Source of the DNA: Natrinema thermotolerans DSM 11552 | Lineage (GTDB): Archaea; Halobacteriota; Halobacteria; Halobacteriales; Natrialbaceae | Direction: 5' to 3' | Assembly (NCBI GenBank): GCA_000337115.1 | Contig: AOIR01000059.1 | Span: 1-44,023 of the forward strand | Length of the DNA stretch: 44,023 nt | Shown here: positions 8,126-15,834 of the stretch, piece after piece | Numbering within the stretch: position 1 is the first letter of the stretch | Layout of the letters: every line of letters begins with the position of its first letter | Translations under genes and position numbers: made by a program | The notes under the pieces: model-generated | What the model was told of the DNA's origin: nothing | Seen by the model: the letters and a program-made list of their open reading frames with translations, nothing else | The model's database searches: none

Positions 8126-8228
8126 AGTTGTGTCACTACTCTCGTGTTCGCCTCCCCGTCGCGTAGGCGTTCGGCCGTACGGGTAGCCCCGTCGCGAACA
8201 TATAGTTCTGCCACTACTATGTTAGTAG
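8124..8228 (+). promoter_or_regulatory. divergent control region with 17-bp direct repeats and palindromic TATA
   Basis: ATAGTTGTGTCACTACT (8124-8140) and ATAGTTCTGCCACTACT (8202-8218) agree at 15 of 17 positions. Between the divergent genes, GAAC-ATATA-GTTC (8196-8208) is a palindrome containing a TATA-like core. CTACT-ATGTT-AGTAG (8214-8228) is a further inverted repeat. The arrangement suggests a shared, regulated promoter; the bat-type regulator it drives could be self-controlling. Confidence 0.55.
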
Positions 8229-8262
8229 AGAACGTAAAAAGGCGCGACGAGTCAGGTCCTGT

Positions 8263-8934
8263 ATGCCACGAGCCACGCTCTCGATCTCGTTGCCGGACGG
8301 GATCTGGATCCGAGACGTCTCGACGACGCATTCGGAGGCGGTCTTCGAGATCGTTACCGCGCTCGCGGGAGAGCAGGCGGGGATCGCACTGCTCAACCTG
8401 ACGACGGACGACCTGCTCCCGATACTGACGGCCATCGAGCAACGGTCCGATGTCGTCGACGTGGAACTGCTCTGGAAGCAGGAGGAGACGGCGCTCCTCC
8501 AGGTCGAAGCGACCAGTCCGCCGCTTCTCTTGCCGCTGTGGCAGGCCGGAGTACCGATCAGACTGCCGTTTTCGATCCAGAACGGCGAAGCCACGTGGGA
8601 ACTGGTGACGTCCTCGTCGCGATTTTCGGCTCTCGGGGAGGCCCTCGAGGCCGCCGGGATCGAGTACACGCTCGAATCCGTCGCCGAAATCGGGACGACA
8701 CAGGCGGACCGACTGCTCACGGACAGACAACAGGAGGTGATGGCGACAGCACTGGAAGCCGGCTATTACGCGACGCCGCGGGAGGCGACGTTGACGGACG
8801 TTGCGGATCGGTTGAACGTCTCGAAAGCGACGTGTAGCGACGTGCTACATCGGGCCGAGGGGAGCATCATCTCGTGGTTCGCCGACGAACAGTTCGGGCC
8901 GGCATCGGAGCCGCGATCACACCTCGAGCGGTGA
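8263..8934 (+). CDS. bat/DmsR-type HTH_10 transcriptional regulator
   Basis: A 223-aa protein. Residues 1-~155 form the sensor-like region common to bacterio-opsin-activator relatives. Residues ~160-210 hold the C-terminal HTH_10 domain: LLTDRQQEVMATALEAGYYATPREATLTDVA then LNVSKATCSDVLHRAE. These proteins activate haloarchaeal operons for phototrophy, DMSO respiration or denitrification. The cysteine cluster typical of NarO-type oxygen sensors is not visible: C195 is alone. It is divergent from the heme-copper-like membrane protein and probably controls it. The ATG at 8263 lies about 55 bp after the palindromic TATA region. Confidence 0.8.
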   Translation: MPRATLSISLPDGIWIRDVSTTHSEAVFEIVTALAGEQAGIALLNLTTDDLLPILTAIEQRSDVVDVELLWKQEETALLQVEATSPPLLLPLWQAGVPIRLPFSIQNGEATWELVTSSSRFSALGEALEAAGIEYTLESVAEIGTTQADRLLTDRQQEVMATALEAGYYATPREATLTDVADRLNVSKATCSDVLHRAEGSIISWFADEQFGPASEPRSHLER

Positions 8935-8985
8935 ACGACGGGAAGGGACGACAGGCGCGGCCGGTTCGGTTTCCGCGGGTTCGAT

Positions 8986-9219
8986 TCAGGTGTCACAGTC
9001 CGAACAGCGGGTCCGAAACCGCAGTCCGATCCCGATCACGCCGAGCGTGACGAGGGTGACCGCCAGTTGCACGACCCCGCTGCTCGCGTTCCCGGCCGCG
9101 GCTCCGCCGGCGACGGCAGCGGTCCCGCCGACCACCAGACCGCCGGTTCCGAGACAACAGAGGCTCGCAACGCCCGCGAGTCCGAGAAGCGACCGTCGGG
9201 AGGCCGAGTCGGAGTCCAT
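8986..9219 (-). CDS. small membrane protein with CC and CxxC cysteines
   Basis: A 77-aa protein, family not recognised. It has a twin-arginine start (ASRRSLLGLAG), a first helix with a CC pair (SLCCLGTGG) and a second helix (VVQLAVTLVTLGVIGIGL). The tail ends RTRCSDCDT, a CxxC near the C-terminus. Vicinal and CxxC cysteines at the two membrane faces suggest thiol or metal handling, but nothing proves it. ATG 9219 was chosen because the longer frame upstream has no conserved features and a TATA-like CATTTACGC lies about 25 bp upstream. Confidence 0.6.
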   Translation of the reverse strand: MDSDSASRRSLLGLAGVASLCCLGTGGLVVGGTAAVAGGAAAGNASSGVVQLAVTLVTLGVIGIGLRFRTRCSDCDT

Positions 9220-9430
9220 GCGTCGGTTTTCGATCAGGTGTGCGTAAATGTATTGGGGCGTTTTTCCGCCCTCGCGGACGGGACGGGGGTCTCGGAACGA
9301 GCGAAGCAGCGGACCGTCGATTCGGTGACTCTCGACGAGGCGTCGAGACCGTGCCCCGGTCGGGAGGCGGCCTCGACACGCCGACACGCGCCGAGCCGTT
9401 TTCGTGTGTGGAGACGAGCCGTCGAAAGGC

Positions 9431-9451
9431 ATTTGTCTTAAACGCCCAATA
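9431..9451 (+). promoter_or_regulatory. 21-bp palindromic operator, copy 3
   Basis: ATTTG-N11-CAATA. It covers the TATA-like CTTAAAC (9437-9443) of the DUF302 gene, whose ATG at 9461 implies a leaderless transcript. The TTG/CAA cores and the spacing match the other copies; the first base of the left half deviates. Confidence 0.45.
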
Positions 9452-9460
9452 CTCCACACA

Positions 9461-9901
9461 ATGGCGTTACCCATTGACCCGAGTCAGATCGATCCGGACG
9501 ACATCGGTGCCACACAGACGACCCTCGAGATGGACCACGAGGAAGCCATCGAACACGTCCGCGAGGTGTTCACCGACGCCGGCTTCGGGGTCCCCGTCGA
9601 GTTCTCCCCGTCGGAACTGTTGAACGAGAAGGTCGATGCCGATCGCGACCCTTACTACGTCCTCGGTGCGTGTAACCCGGCGGTGGCCGACCGGGCGCTC
9701 GAGGCGACTGACGGGAAGATGGGCGCGCTGTTCCCGTGCAACGTCGTCGTCTGGGAGGAAGAACCCGGCCGCCAGCGCGTCTATCACGTCTCGATCATGC
9801 GGATCGCGCGGCTCGTTGGCGTGGCACCGGACGACGAGGAGATGGCGGACATCGTCGCCGAGACGGGCGACCTCGTCGACGCCGCGTTCGAGGAGTTGTA
9901 G
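9461..9901 (+). CDS. DUF302 family protein
   Basis: A 146-aa protein that matches the DUF302 pattern: an N-terminal half with DHEEAIEHVREVFTDAGFGV, then VLGACNPAVADRALEAT and LFPCNVVVW. Cysteines near residues 69 and 89 lie in these conserved segments and could bind a metal or act as thiols. DUF302 proteins are short soluble alpha/beta proteins of unknown biochemistry, often near sulfur or redox genes. The ATG at 9461 lies about 20 bp after a TATA box, so the message is probably leaderless. A methyltransferase follows after one base and is likely co-transcribed. Confidence 0.85.
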   Translation: MALPIDPSQIDPDDIGATQTTLEMDHEEAIEHVREVFTDAGFGVPVEFSPSELLNEKVDADRDPYYVLGACNPAVADRALEATDGKMGALFPCNVVVWEEEPGRQRVYHVSIMRIARLVGVAPDDEEMADIVAETGDLVDAAFEEL

Positions 9902-9902
9902 C

Positions 9903-10463
9903 ATGGGCTACCATACGTTCGACGCCGAGCGAGCGGACAAGCTAGAACGGGCCGGGCAGCGATATCGCTTCGTCTCGGCCGAGGAACTGCTGTGGGCGCT
10001 CTCGCTGTCGCCGGACGATACGGTCGCCGACCTCGGGAGCGGGACCGGCTTCTTCACCGACGACGTCGCTCCACACGCTGGGGCGGTCTACGCGGTCGAC
10101 CTGCAGGCGGCGATGCACGAGTACTACCGCGAGAAAGGCGTTCCGGAGAACGTCGATCTCGTGACCAGCGACGTGAGCGACCTCCCGTTCGACGACGGCG
10201 ACGTCGACGCCGCGTTCTCGACGATGACCTACCACGAGTTCGCGAGCGACGAGGCGATCGCCGAGATCCGGCGCTCGCTCGCTCCGAACGGGCGACTCGT
10301 GATCGTCGACTGGGCGGCGACCGGCACCGGCGAGGCCGGTCCGCCGGTCGAGGAACGGTACAGTGCCGACGAGGCGGCGGACGCGCTCCGCGCGGCCGGG
10401 TTCGAGATCGAACACGCGGCCGTCCGTCCGGAGACGTTCCTGTTGATCGCGACGCTCGAGTGA
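9903..10463 (+). CDS. class I SAM-dependent methyltransferase
   Basis: A 186-aa Rossmann methyltransferase. Motif I is VADLGSGTGFF (about residues 41-51), with YAVDLQ after strand 2, TSDVSDLPFDDGDVD (motif II region) and NGRLVIVDW. It is of the UbiE/MT11 size class with no extra domain, so the substrate is unknown. ATG 9903 begins directly behind the DUF302 stop (one base between), which argues for one operon and possible shared control by operator copy 3. Small methyltransferases like this near redox genes sometimes act on metalloids or quinones, but no diagnostic cysteines are present. Confidence 0.85.
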   Translation: MGYHTFDAERADKLERAGQRYRFVSAEELLWALSLSPDDTVADLGSGTGFFTDDVAPHAGAVYAVDLQAAMHEYYREKGVPENVDLVTSDVSDLPFDDGDVDAAFSTMTYHEFASDEAIAEIRRSLAPNGRLVIVDWAATGTGEAGPPVEERYSADEAADALRAAGFEIEHAAVRPETFLLIATLE

Positions 10464-10530
10464 GCAGGCAGTCCGCTCGACCGTGGTCGTTCGGGCGTTC
10501 GACGACCACGCGCCCGGCGTAGTCCCCGTT

Positions 10531-10833
10531 TTACTCCGTCGTCTCGGGTAGTCGATCCGCCCGTGTCGCTCGAAGCCAGCCCTTGATCAGTTCGTTGACG
10601 TTGTGGAAGACGATCCCGACCGACAGGAGCGTCGTCATCAGATAGACGACGAACCCGGGCGGGCCGCCGACCGTCGCGCCGAGGAGGCCGCCGGTGATCC
10701 CGACGACCGTCAGCTCGAGCCACGTCAGCAGGACTCGAGAGCCGAGCCGGGGTTGCCGTCCGATCGCTGCCCGGTCGCCGGTGCGGCCGTCGTCGCGAGC
10801 CGCGGGTCGACCATCATCGCCGTCGGCTGCCAT
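10531..10833 (-). CDS. small membrane protein in the cyd operon
   Basis: A 100-aa protein, family not recognised. The first 35 residues are charged and disordered. Two hydrophobic helices follow (about residues 37-60 and 62-80, GFVVYLMTTLLSVGIVF), then a basic-acidic tail. Its ATG overlaps the cydB stop by one base (TGATG), so it belongs to the cytochrome bd operon. By position it resembles accessory small subunits such as CydX of bacterial bd oxidases, but it is three times longer and no sequence similarity is visible. Confidence 0.7.
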   Translation of the reverse strand: MAADGDDGRPAARDDGRTGDRAAIGRQPRLGSRVLLTWLELTVVGITGGLLGATVGGPPGFVVYLMTTLLSVGIVFHNVNELIKGWLRATRADRLPETTE

Positions 10834-11834
10834 CAGTACGACTCACCCGTTTCGATCGGCCCGCTGAACGCGGTGTAGAGGACCGCGAAGTAGACGAACA
10901 CGAGCGGCAACAGGACGGCCGCACCGACGGACATGAGATTGAGCTGCAGCGTCGAGACGATGGCCGTCTCGACCGTCAGTCCGGCCGCTCGATCGATGGA
11001 CGGGTACATCAGGCCGGCGACGATGGCGACCAGCGCGAAGACCAGCCCCGCGGCCGCGCCCAACGCCACGTAGTAGCGGTCCGCCCGCGTCGCCGCCGCG
11101 TACGCGCCGGCGAACGCGAGCGTTGCGAGGACGAGCGCCAGCACCGGTGCCGAGAGCAGGGCCGACCGCAACGCCGGTTCGACCGCGTACACGGAGCCGA
11201 GCGCCGCGACGACGAGGACGAGGTACGCGCCGAGCGCGCGGTAGCCGTCCGTCTCGAGGTCGTCGCGTAAGTCGCCTCGAGTCTTCAGTCGGAGGAAGGC
11301 CACGCCGTCAACGACGGTGAGCGCGACGACGGCGAGACCGACGACCAGCGCCGGGAGGGTGACGATCGACGTCGCGCCGGTCACCCAGTTCGCGGTGAAC
11401 ATGCCCAGAAAGAAGGGGGCGGTGAGGCTGCCGACGACGAACGCCCGGCCCCACCAGCGCTGCCAGCCGTCGTCGTGGCGCTGTTCGTACATCTCGGGCG
11501 CGAGTCCCCGAACGATGAGCGCGCCCAGAATGGCGAACATCAACAGGTAGTGGCGGCTGAAGAGGTTGGCGTAGACCGACGGAAAGGCCGCGAACAGCGC
11601 GCCGCCGAAGACGACGAGCCACACCTCGTTGCCGTCCCAGAACGGCCCGATTGCCGCCAGCAACCGTTCGCGTTCGTCGTCGTCCTCGCGCGTCGCGAAC
11701 AGCGCGCCGACCCCGAAGTCGAAGCCGTCCAGAAAGAGGAACATCGCGAGGATGAAAAACACAAGTCCGAACCAGAGGTCGGCCAGCGGGAGACCGAACA
11801 GCGGCTCGGTCGCGAGCGCGGCCGGCTCAGTCAT
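10833..11834 (-). CDS. cydB: cytochrome bd oxidase subunit II
   Basis: A 333-aa multi-helix membrane protein. The N-terminal hallmark LDGFDFGVGAL (residues ~35-45) and the GPFWDGNEVWL segment (~63-73) are the strongest CydB signatures. With CydA it forms the quinol-oxidising, oxygen-reducing bd oxidase, a high-affinity terminal oxidase that does not pump protons and tolerates sulfide and NO. The latter property suits a window full of sulfur and denitrification genes. It overlaps cydA by 8 bp. Length and start agree with the family. Confidence 0.95.
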   Translation of the reverse strand: MTEPAALATEPLFGLPLADLWFGLVFFILAMFLFLDGFDFGVGALFATREDDDERERLLAAIGPFWDGNEVWLVVFGGALFAAFPSVYANLFSRHYLLMFAILGALIVRGLAPEMYEQRHDDGWQRWWGRAFVVGSLTAPFFLGMFTANWVTGATSIVTLPALVVGLAVVALTVVDGVAFLRLKTRGDLRDDLETDGYRALGAYLVLVVAALGSVYAVEPALRSALLSAPVLALVLATLAFAGAYAAATRADRYYVALGAAAGLVFALVAIVAGLMYPSIDRAAGLTVETAIVSTLQLNLMSVGAAVLLPLVFVYFAVLYTAFSGPIETGESY

Positions 11835-13251
11835 CGGCGCTCACCTCCGACGCGGGCCGTTCCGACGCGTCCCGCGTCGCGAGGTCGTCCCCGTCCGGCG
11901 GACCGGCCCGAACGATGCGGACGACGACGTAGGTGTAGAGGGCCAGGAGGCCGAGGTAGACGATCGCGAACCCCACGAGCGTCGCCGTCGCCTCACCGGC
12001 GGTCAACCCCGGAGAGACGCCGTCTGTCGTCCGCAAAACGTCCTGGATGACCCACGGCTGGCGGCCGACCTCCGTGACGATCCAGCCCAGTTCGACCGCG
12101 ACAATGCCGAGCAGCGTCGAGAGCATCAGGGCCTTGTGAAGGAGATCGTCCTCGAGGAGTTCGCCGCTCCACCAGCGGTAACCGCCCCAGACGGCCAGCA
12201 GGACGAACCAGAACCCGAGCCCGACCATCATCCGGAACGACCAGAAGACGATCGCCACGGGCGGCTGTTTTCCCTCGAACTCCTCGAGTCCCTGAATCGT
12301 CGCCTGCGGATCGCCGCCGCTTGCGAGCCACGACGCGCCGCCGGGGATGCCGATGCCGAAGATCTCCTTGGCCCGCGGATCCAGCAGCTGGTCGAGGCTG
12401 GTCGGGAACGCGACGATGTACTCGGGGACGTAGGAGTCGGTCTCCCAGACGGCTTCCATCGCGGCGAACTTCTGGGGCTGGGTCTCGACGATGTGTCGCG
12501 CGTACAGGTCGCCGTGTAGCACCTGCAACGGCGCAGTAACGAGCAACGCGATGAGGCCGAACTTGAGCGTCGTCTCCCAGAACGCGACGTTCTCGACCGG
12601 GTACTCCCAGACGTGGTGTCTGAAGACGAAATACGCGCCGAGCCCGGCCATAAACAGCGCGACGGACTCGACGGCGGCGTTTTGCATGTGGACGAACATC
12701 CAGGGGAACCGGGGGTTGGCGTAGGCCGCGACCGGATCGACCAGTTCGACGATCGTGTGGCCGTTCGCCGTCGTCAACTCGTAGCCCCGCGGGGTCTGCA
12801 TCCAGGAGTTGGCGATCAGGATCCAGACCGCCGAGAGCCACGTCCCCAGTCCGACCGCGACCGCCGACACCATATACAGCGCGTTCCCGACCCGCTCGCG
12901 CCCGAAGACGAAGATGCCGAGAAACGTCGCCTCGAGCATGAACGCCATCATGCCCTCGAGCGCGAGCGGGCCGCCGAAGAGTTCGCCGGCGGTCGTCGAA
13001 AACGCCGCGAAGTTGGTCCCGAACTCGAACTCGAGGACGATACCGGTCACGGTGCCGACAACGAAGCTGACGGCGAAGATCCGGGTCCAGAACCGGCGCA
13101 ACTGCTCGTAGATCGGCTCGCCGGTGCGGATGTCCTTCCACGTGAAGTAGACGAGGAAGGGGGCGAGCCCCATGCTCATCACCGGGAAGATGATGTGAAC
13201 GATCGTGGTGAGCGCGAACTGCAGCCGACTGCCGAGGACTGGGTCGATCAT
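11827..13251 (-). CDS. cydA: cytochrome bd oxidase subunit I
   Basis: A 474-aa subunit with the classic heme ligands in place. H19 (TTIVHIIFP) corresponds to the b595 ligand, H188 (WMFVHMQN) to b558 and the SFRMMVG methionine to the second b558 ligand. E99 and E107 (ALEGMMAFMLEATF) match the proton-channel glutamates. GWIVTEVGRQPW is conserved near the C-terminus. The chain is shorter than the ~520-aa enterobacterial form, consistent with a short Q-loop. ATG 13251 was chosen because the MIDPVLGSRLQFA start puts H19 at its canonical number. The 209 bp upstream hold the promoter; no clear NarO-type site was found there. Confidence 0.95.
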   Translation of the reverse strand: MIDPVLGSRLQFALTTIVHIIFPVMSMGLAPFLVYFTWKDIRTGEPIYEQLRRFWTRIFAVSFVVGTVTGIVLEFEFGTNFAAFSTTAGELFGGPLALEGMMAFMLEATFLGIFVFGRERVGNALYMVSAVAVGLGTWLSAVWILIANSWMQTPRGYELTTANGHTIVELVDPVAAYANPRFPWMFVHMQNAAVESVALFMAGLGAYFVFRHHVWEYPVENVAFWETTLKFGLIALLVTAPLQVLHGDLYARHIVETQPQKFAAMEAVWETDSYVPEYIVAFPTSLDQLLDPRAKEIFGIGIPGGASWLASGGDPQATIQGLEEFEGKQPPVAIVFWSFRMMVGLGFWFVLLAVWGGYRWWSGELLEDDLLHKALMLSTLLGIVAVELGWIVTEVGRQPWVIQDVLRTTDGVSPGLTAGEATATLVGFAIVYLGLLALYTYVVVRIVRAGPPDGDDLATRDASERPASEVSADD

Positions 13252-13460
13252 GGCTGTTGGGAGCGGAACCTGTTGTCGGTCGTCCGTCCGTTCTCGTGAA
13301 CCGCGAGCGGCGTCGATTGGATCTCGGTCCTGCCGGGAAGTAGGGCTTGGGGTACGAACGTCGAAACAGCGCCTGACGCGGCCGTTTGCCGACGCAACGC
13401 CGATAGCCCGGACGACCACCGACCCCGTCGGACGGATGCCGGATCCGACGCCGTTCGGTG

Positions 13461-14186
13461 CTACGCGTCCCTGACCCGTTCGATCGCGTCGTCGAACCGT
13501 TCCGGCGGCTGGGCACCGGTGAGCGATCCGGCGGCTTCGGACTCCGGATCGAAGACGACGAACGAGGGCGTCCCCGAGATACCGAACTCGGTCGCCCGTT
13601 CCGCATCGGCTTCGACCGCGGCTTCGAACTCCGACCGTCGGTCCTCGAGACACGACTCGAGGGCGTCCGCGTCGACGCCGTCGACGGAACGGGTGTACTC
13701 GAGGAGGTTGTCCGTCGACGCCCACCCCGAGTTCTTCTCGCCCTGTTCGTCGAACACCGCCGTGTGCCAGTCCCAGTAGGCGGCCGGCTCGTCGTTTCGG
13801 ACCTGCTCCCAGACGCACTTGCCGGCGACCGCGGCGGTCATCGAGTCCGCACCGAAATAGGGCACCGAGACGAAGACGATGCGAACGTCGCCCGGTTCGA
13901 CGTACTCCCGAACGAGATGGGGGAGCGTCTCCCGCTCGAACTGCTCGCAGAACGGGCACTGGAAGTCGGTCCAGTAGTAGATCTCGAGCGGTGCCGCTCG
14001 CGAGCCCATGATCGGCTTGCCGCCGAGATCGACGCCGAACGCTGACGTCTCGTCGCTCGAGTGAAACGACGGGGAGAGATGCTGTGCGGTGTCGTCGGAT
14101 CGCGTGAGATAGTAGGCGCCACCGGCGCCGAGTGTCACGACGGAGCCGGCGAGGAATGCGCGACGGGATGGCTGATCGAGTGACAT
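13461..14186 (-). CDS. Tat-exported DsbA-like thioredoxin-fold protein
   Basis: A 241-aa protein. A twin-arginine signal (SRRAFLAGSVVTLGAGG, residues 7-23) implies folded export, as usual in haloarchaea. The thioredoxin-fold active site is CPFC at C77-C80 (YWTDFQCPFCEQFE) and the cis-proline loop is GISGTPSFVVF. The family carries out disulfide formation, isomerisation or reduction outside the membrane. It is divergent from two membrane proteins with CxxC motifs, and a perfect palindrome lies between them, so the three genes probably form one extracytoplasmic thiol system. ATG 14186 was chosen because it places the Tat signal at the N-terminus; a longer frame to 14249 would read through the operator. 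Confidence 0.85.
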   Translation of the reverse strand: MSLDQPSRRAFLAGSVVTLGAGGAYYLTRSDDTAQHLSPSFHSSDETSAFGVDLGGKPIMGSRAAPLEIYYWTDFQCPFCEQFERETLPHLVREYVEPGDVRIVFVSVPYFGADSMTAAVAGKCVWEQVRNDEPAAYWDWHTAVFDEQGEKNSGWASTDNLLEYTRSVDGVDADALESCLEDRRSEFEAAVEADAERATEFGISGTPSFVVFDPESEAAGSLTGAQPPERFDDAIERVRDA

Positions 14187-14229
14187 CGGTGTTGCCGAGC
14201 GTTTCTGGTCCGTGTTCCTAACGGAATCG

Positions 14230-14254
14230 CCGATTTGCTGGGTCAGCAAATCGG
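14230..14254. promoter_or_regulatory. perfect 25-bp palindromic operator
   Basis: The arms CCGATTTGCTG and CAGCAAATCGG flank the spacer GGT. The operator lies 44 bp from the DsbA-like start and 40 bp from the membrane-protein start, so it can control both divergent units. An imperfect copy with the same GGT spacer occurs at 15415-15435 before the HTH regulator. Confidence 0.8.
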
Positions 14255-14293
14255 AGTTGGTGATTTCAGGTCGTCTCCCGTCGATCCGATCGG

Positions 14294-14842
14294 ATGACTA
14301 TGCGCGCCGCGAGCCGGGAGTATCTGACGAACCTCATTGCAGCGGTCTCGTATCCGTTCGAAACGTGGCGGGGGACGATCGGTTTCGTTGCCGTCGCGGC
14401 CGCCACCTACGTCCTCTTACTCCTGAGTACGATGCCGGCGTTCTCGCTCCAGATGCTCGGCGACAGCCTCCACTGGTTCGAGTACGTCGTCGTCTCACTT
14501 ACGGAGACGGTGTACCGCACCGACGGCTGGACCGGACTCGGAATCATCGTCCTCTACGCACTGCTGTCGGGGACCGCTGTCGTCAACGCCGTCACACAGC
14601 TGCGAACCGTCGGCGTCTCGAGTCTCGCCGACCTCTCCGGGATCGTCCCCGGACTTCTCGCCTCTGGCTGTGCGAGCTGTGGTGCCGGTCTCCTCGGTTT
14701 TCTCGGGTTCGCCGGAGGACTCGCGACACTCCCGTACGACGGCGCGGCGCTTCGCGTCGCCGGGCTCGTGCTGTTGCTGTTCTTCCTCGGACGGGCGGGC
14801 CATCCCGAACGGTGTGCCATCGCGACGGAGGGGGCGAAATGA
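14294..14842 (+). CDS. membrane protein with intramembrane CxxC (CASC)
   Basis: A 182-aa protein, family not recognised. Helices are apparent at about residues 28-46, 62-72, 82-100, 115-140 and 152-168. C126 and C129 (LASGCASCGAGLLGFLG) sit at the start of a helix; C174 lies in the cytoplasmic-looking tail. The CxxC placement resembles membrane thiol-disulfide carriers such as DsbD or CcdA functionally, not by sequence. It overlaps the next gene by ATGA, so both are made together. ATG 14300 is a possible alternative start. Confidence 0.7.
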   Translation: MTMRAASREYLTNLIAAVSYPFETWRGTIGFVAVAAATYVLLLLSTMPAFSLQMLGDSLHWFEYVVVSLTETVYRTDGWTGLGIIVLYALLSGTAVVNAVTQLRTVGVSSLADLSGIVPGLLASGCASCGAGLLGFLGFAGGLATLPYDGAALRVAGLVLLLFFLGRAGHPERCAIATEGAK

Positions 14843-15315
14843 CGGGCCGGGGATTCCTCCGACCGATCCGCTCGGATCGCCGGGCGATGGGGTACGGAGC
14901 GGCCGCTGGAATCGGCGTGTTCCTGCTGTTCGGACTTGTCACCGGCTTGCTCCCGAACCCGCTCTACGTTCGGATGGTCCCGCGGACGCCGATCGACTAC
15001 CTGTTCCTGACGTCGACCGCACTGCTCGCCGGCGTGTACACCGCACAGCGGCTGGCGACCGAGCGAGTCGGACCCGGGCTCGAGGACGGCGACACGAGCG
15101 GCGAAGATCGCCTGGCGCTTGGCGGTCTCGTCGGCGGGTTTCTGGCAGTCAGCTGTCCGATCTGTAACGTCGTTTTGCTCGCGTTGTTCAGTTCCTCCGC
15201 GATCATGACGTACGTCGATCCGTTACGACCGGTTTTCGGGGCCCTCTCAGTGGTCCTGCTGCTCGGGCTGATCTACGTCCGCCACAGCCGGACGTGTCCG
15301 ACCTGTGCCGTCTGA
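14839..15315 (+). CDS. membrane protein with two CxxC motifs
   Basis: A 158-aa protein, family not recognised. Helices lie at about residues 19-40, 54-70, 93-122 and 133-148. C106-C109 (VSCPICNVVLLALF) is at a membrane face and C153-C156 (RTCPTCAV) ends the chain, giving a pair of potential dithiols. Its translation is coupled to the preceding CxxC membrane protein. Together with the exported DsbA-like protein across the palindrome, the pair could carry electrons across the membrane, with each CxxC a relay point. That role is inferred from cysteine geometry and gene order only. Confidence 0.7.
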   Translation: MTGRGFLRPIRSDRRAMGYGAAAGIGVFLLFGLVTGLLPNPLYVRMVPRTPIDYLFLTSTALLAGVYTAQRLATERVGPGLEDGDTSGEDRLALGGLVGGFLAVSCPICNVVLLALFSSSAIMTYVDPLRPVFGALSVVLLLGLIYVRHSRTCPTCAV

Positions 15316-15414
15316 TCGGTTTTGAACTGCGTTCGAACAGCCGTCGGCCCCGACGAGTCGCTATGACGGCATCTCACCGACGCCGCTCGAAGGGCAATAC
15401 AAGACGGTTGCGGT

Positions 15415-15435
15415 GATTTGCCGGGTCAGCGAATC
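15415..15435. promoter_or_regulatory. imperfect copy of the 14230 palindrome
   Basis: GATTTGCCG-GGT-CAGCGAATC: 7 of 9 base pairs are symmetric, and 19 of 21 bases match the 14230-14254 operator. It ends 36 bp before the GTG at 15472, a good position for autoregulation by the HTH protein encoded there. Confidence 0.65.
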
Positions 15436-15471
15436 GTGGCCTATTTGCCGCTGAACGAGAGGGTCTCTCGT

Positions 15472-15834
15472 GTGCAACCCGGTGGTTCCTCGGACTCGGC
15501 GGCGATCTTCCAGCTCCTCGCGGACGAGTACGCACGGAAGATACTCCTCGCCGCCGATCGGGGCGGACCGAAGACAGCGAAGACGCTCAGCGAGGAGTGT
15601 GACGCCTCGCTGACGACGGTCTATCGCCGTGTGTCGACGCTGCAAGAATACGACCTCATCGAGGAATGCAGAACCGTCGACGCGGACGGCTCTCACCGAA
15701 GCGAGTTCGAAACCACACTCGAGGAACTCCACGTCGACGTCACCGACGGACAGCTCTCGCTGACGATGGAGACACGCGACGAACTCGCCGACAACTTCAC
15801 CGACCTCTGGCGCGGGATCCGGGGTGACGAGTAA
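15472..15834 (+). CDS. winged-helix (ArsR-like) transcriptional regulator
   Basis: A 120-aa protein. The helix-turn-helix segment is about residues 12-65 (IFQLLADEYARKILLAADRG, then KTLSEECDASLTTVYRRVSTL). C43 and C66 lie in the DNA-binding domain and could sense thiol state. The start is judged to be GTG 15472, because earlier start codons (TTG 15418, GTG 15436) lie in or beside the palindrome at 15415-15435. Its stop overlaps the ATG of a DUF7521 membrane protein (TAATG), a pairing frequent in haloarchaea. It is the best candidate for the protein that binds the two palindromes. Confidence 0.75.
   Translation: MQPGGSSDSAAIFQLLADEYARKILLAADRGGPKTAKTLSEECDASLTTVYRRVSTLQEYDLIEECRTVDADGSHRSEFETTLEELHVDVTDGQLSLTMETRDELADNFTDLWRGIRGDE

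Noticed and set aside
13252-13460. NarO/FNR-like site (CGAA-N4-TTCG) before cydA
   Set aside because: Only CGAACGTCGAA is seen near 13358, without the required inverted arrangement.
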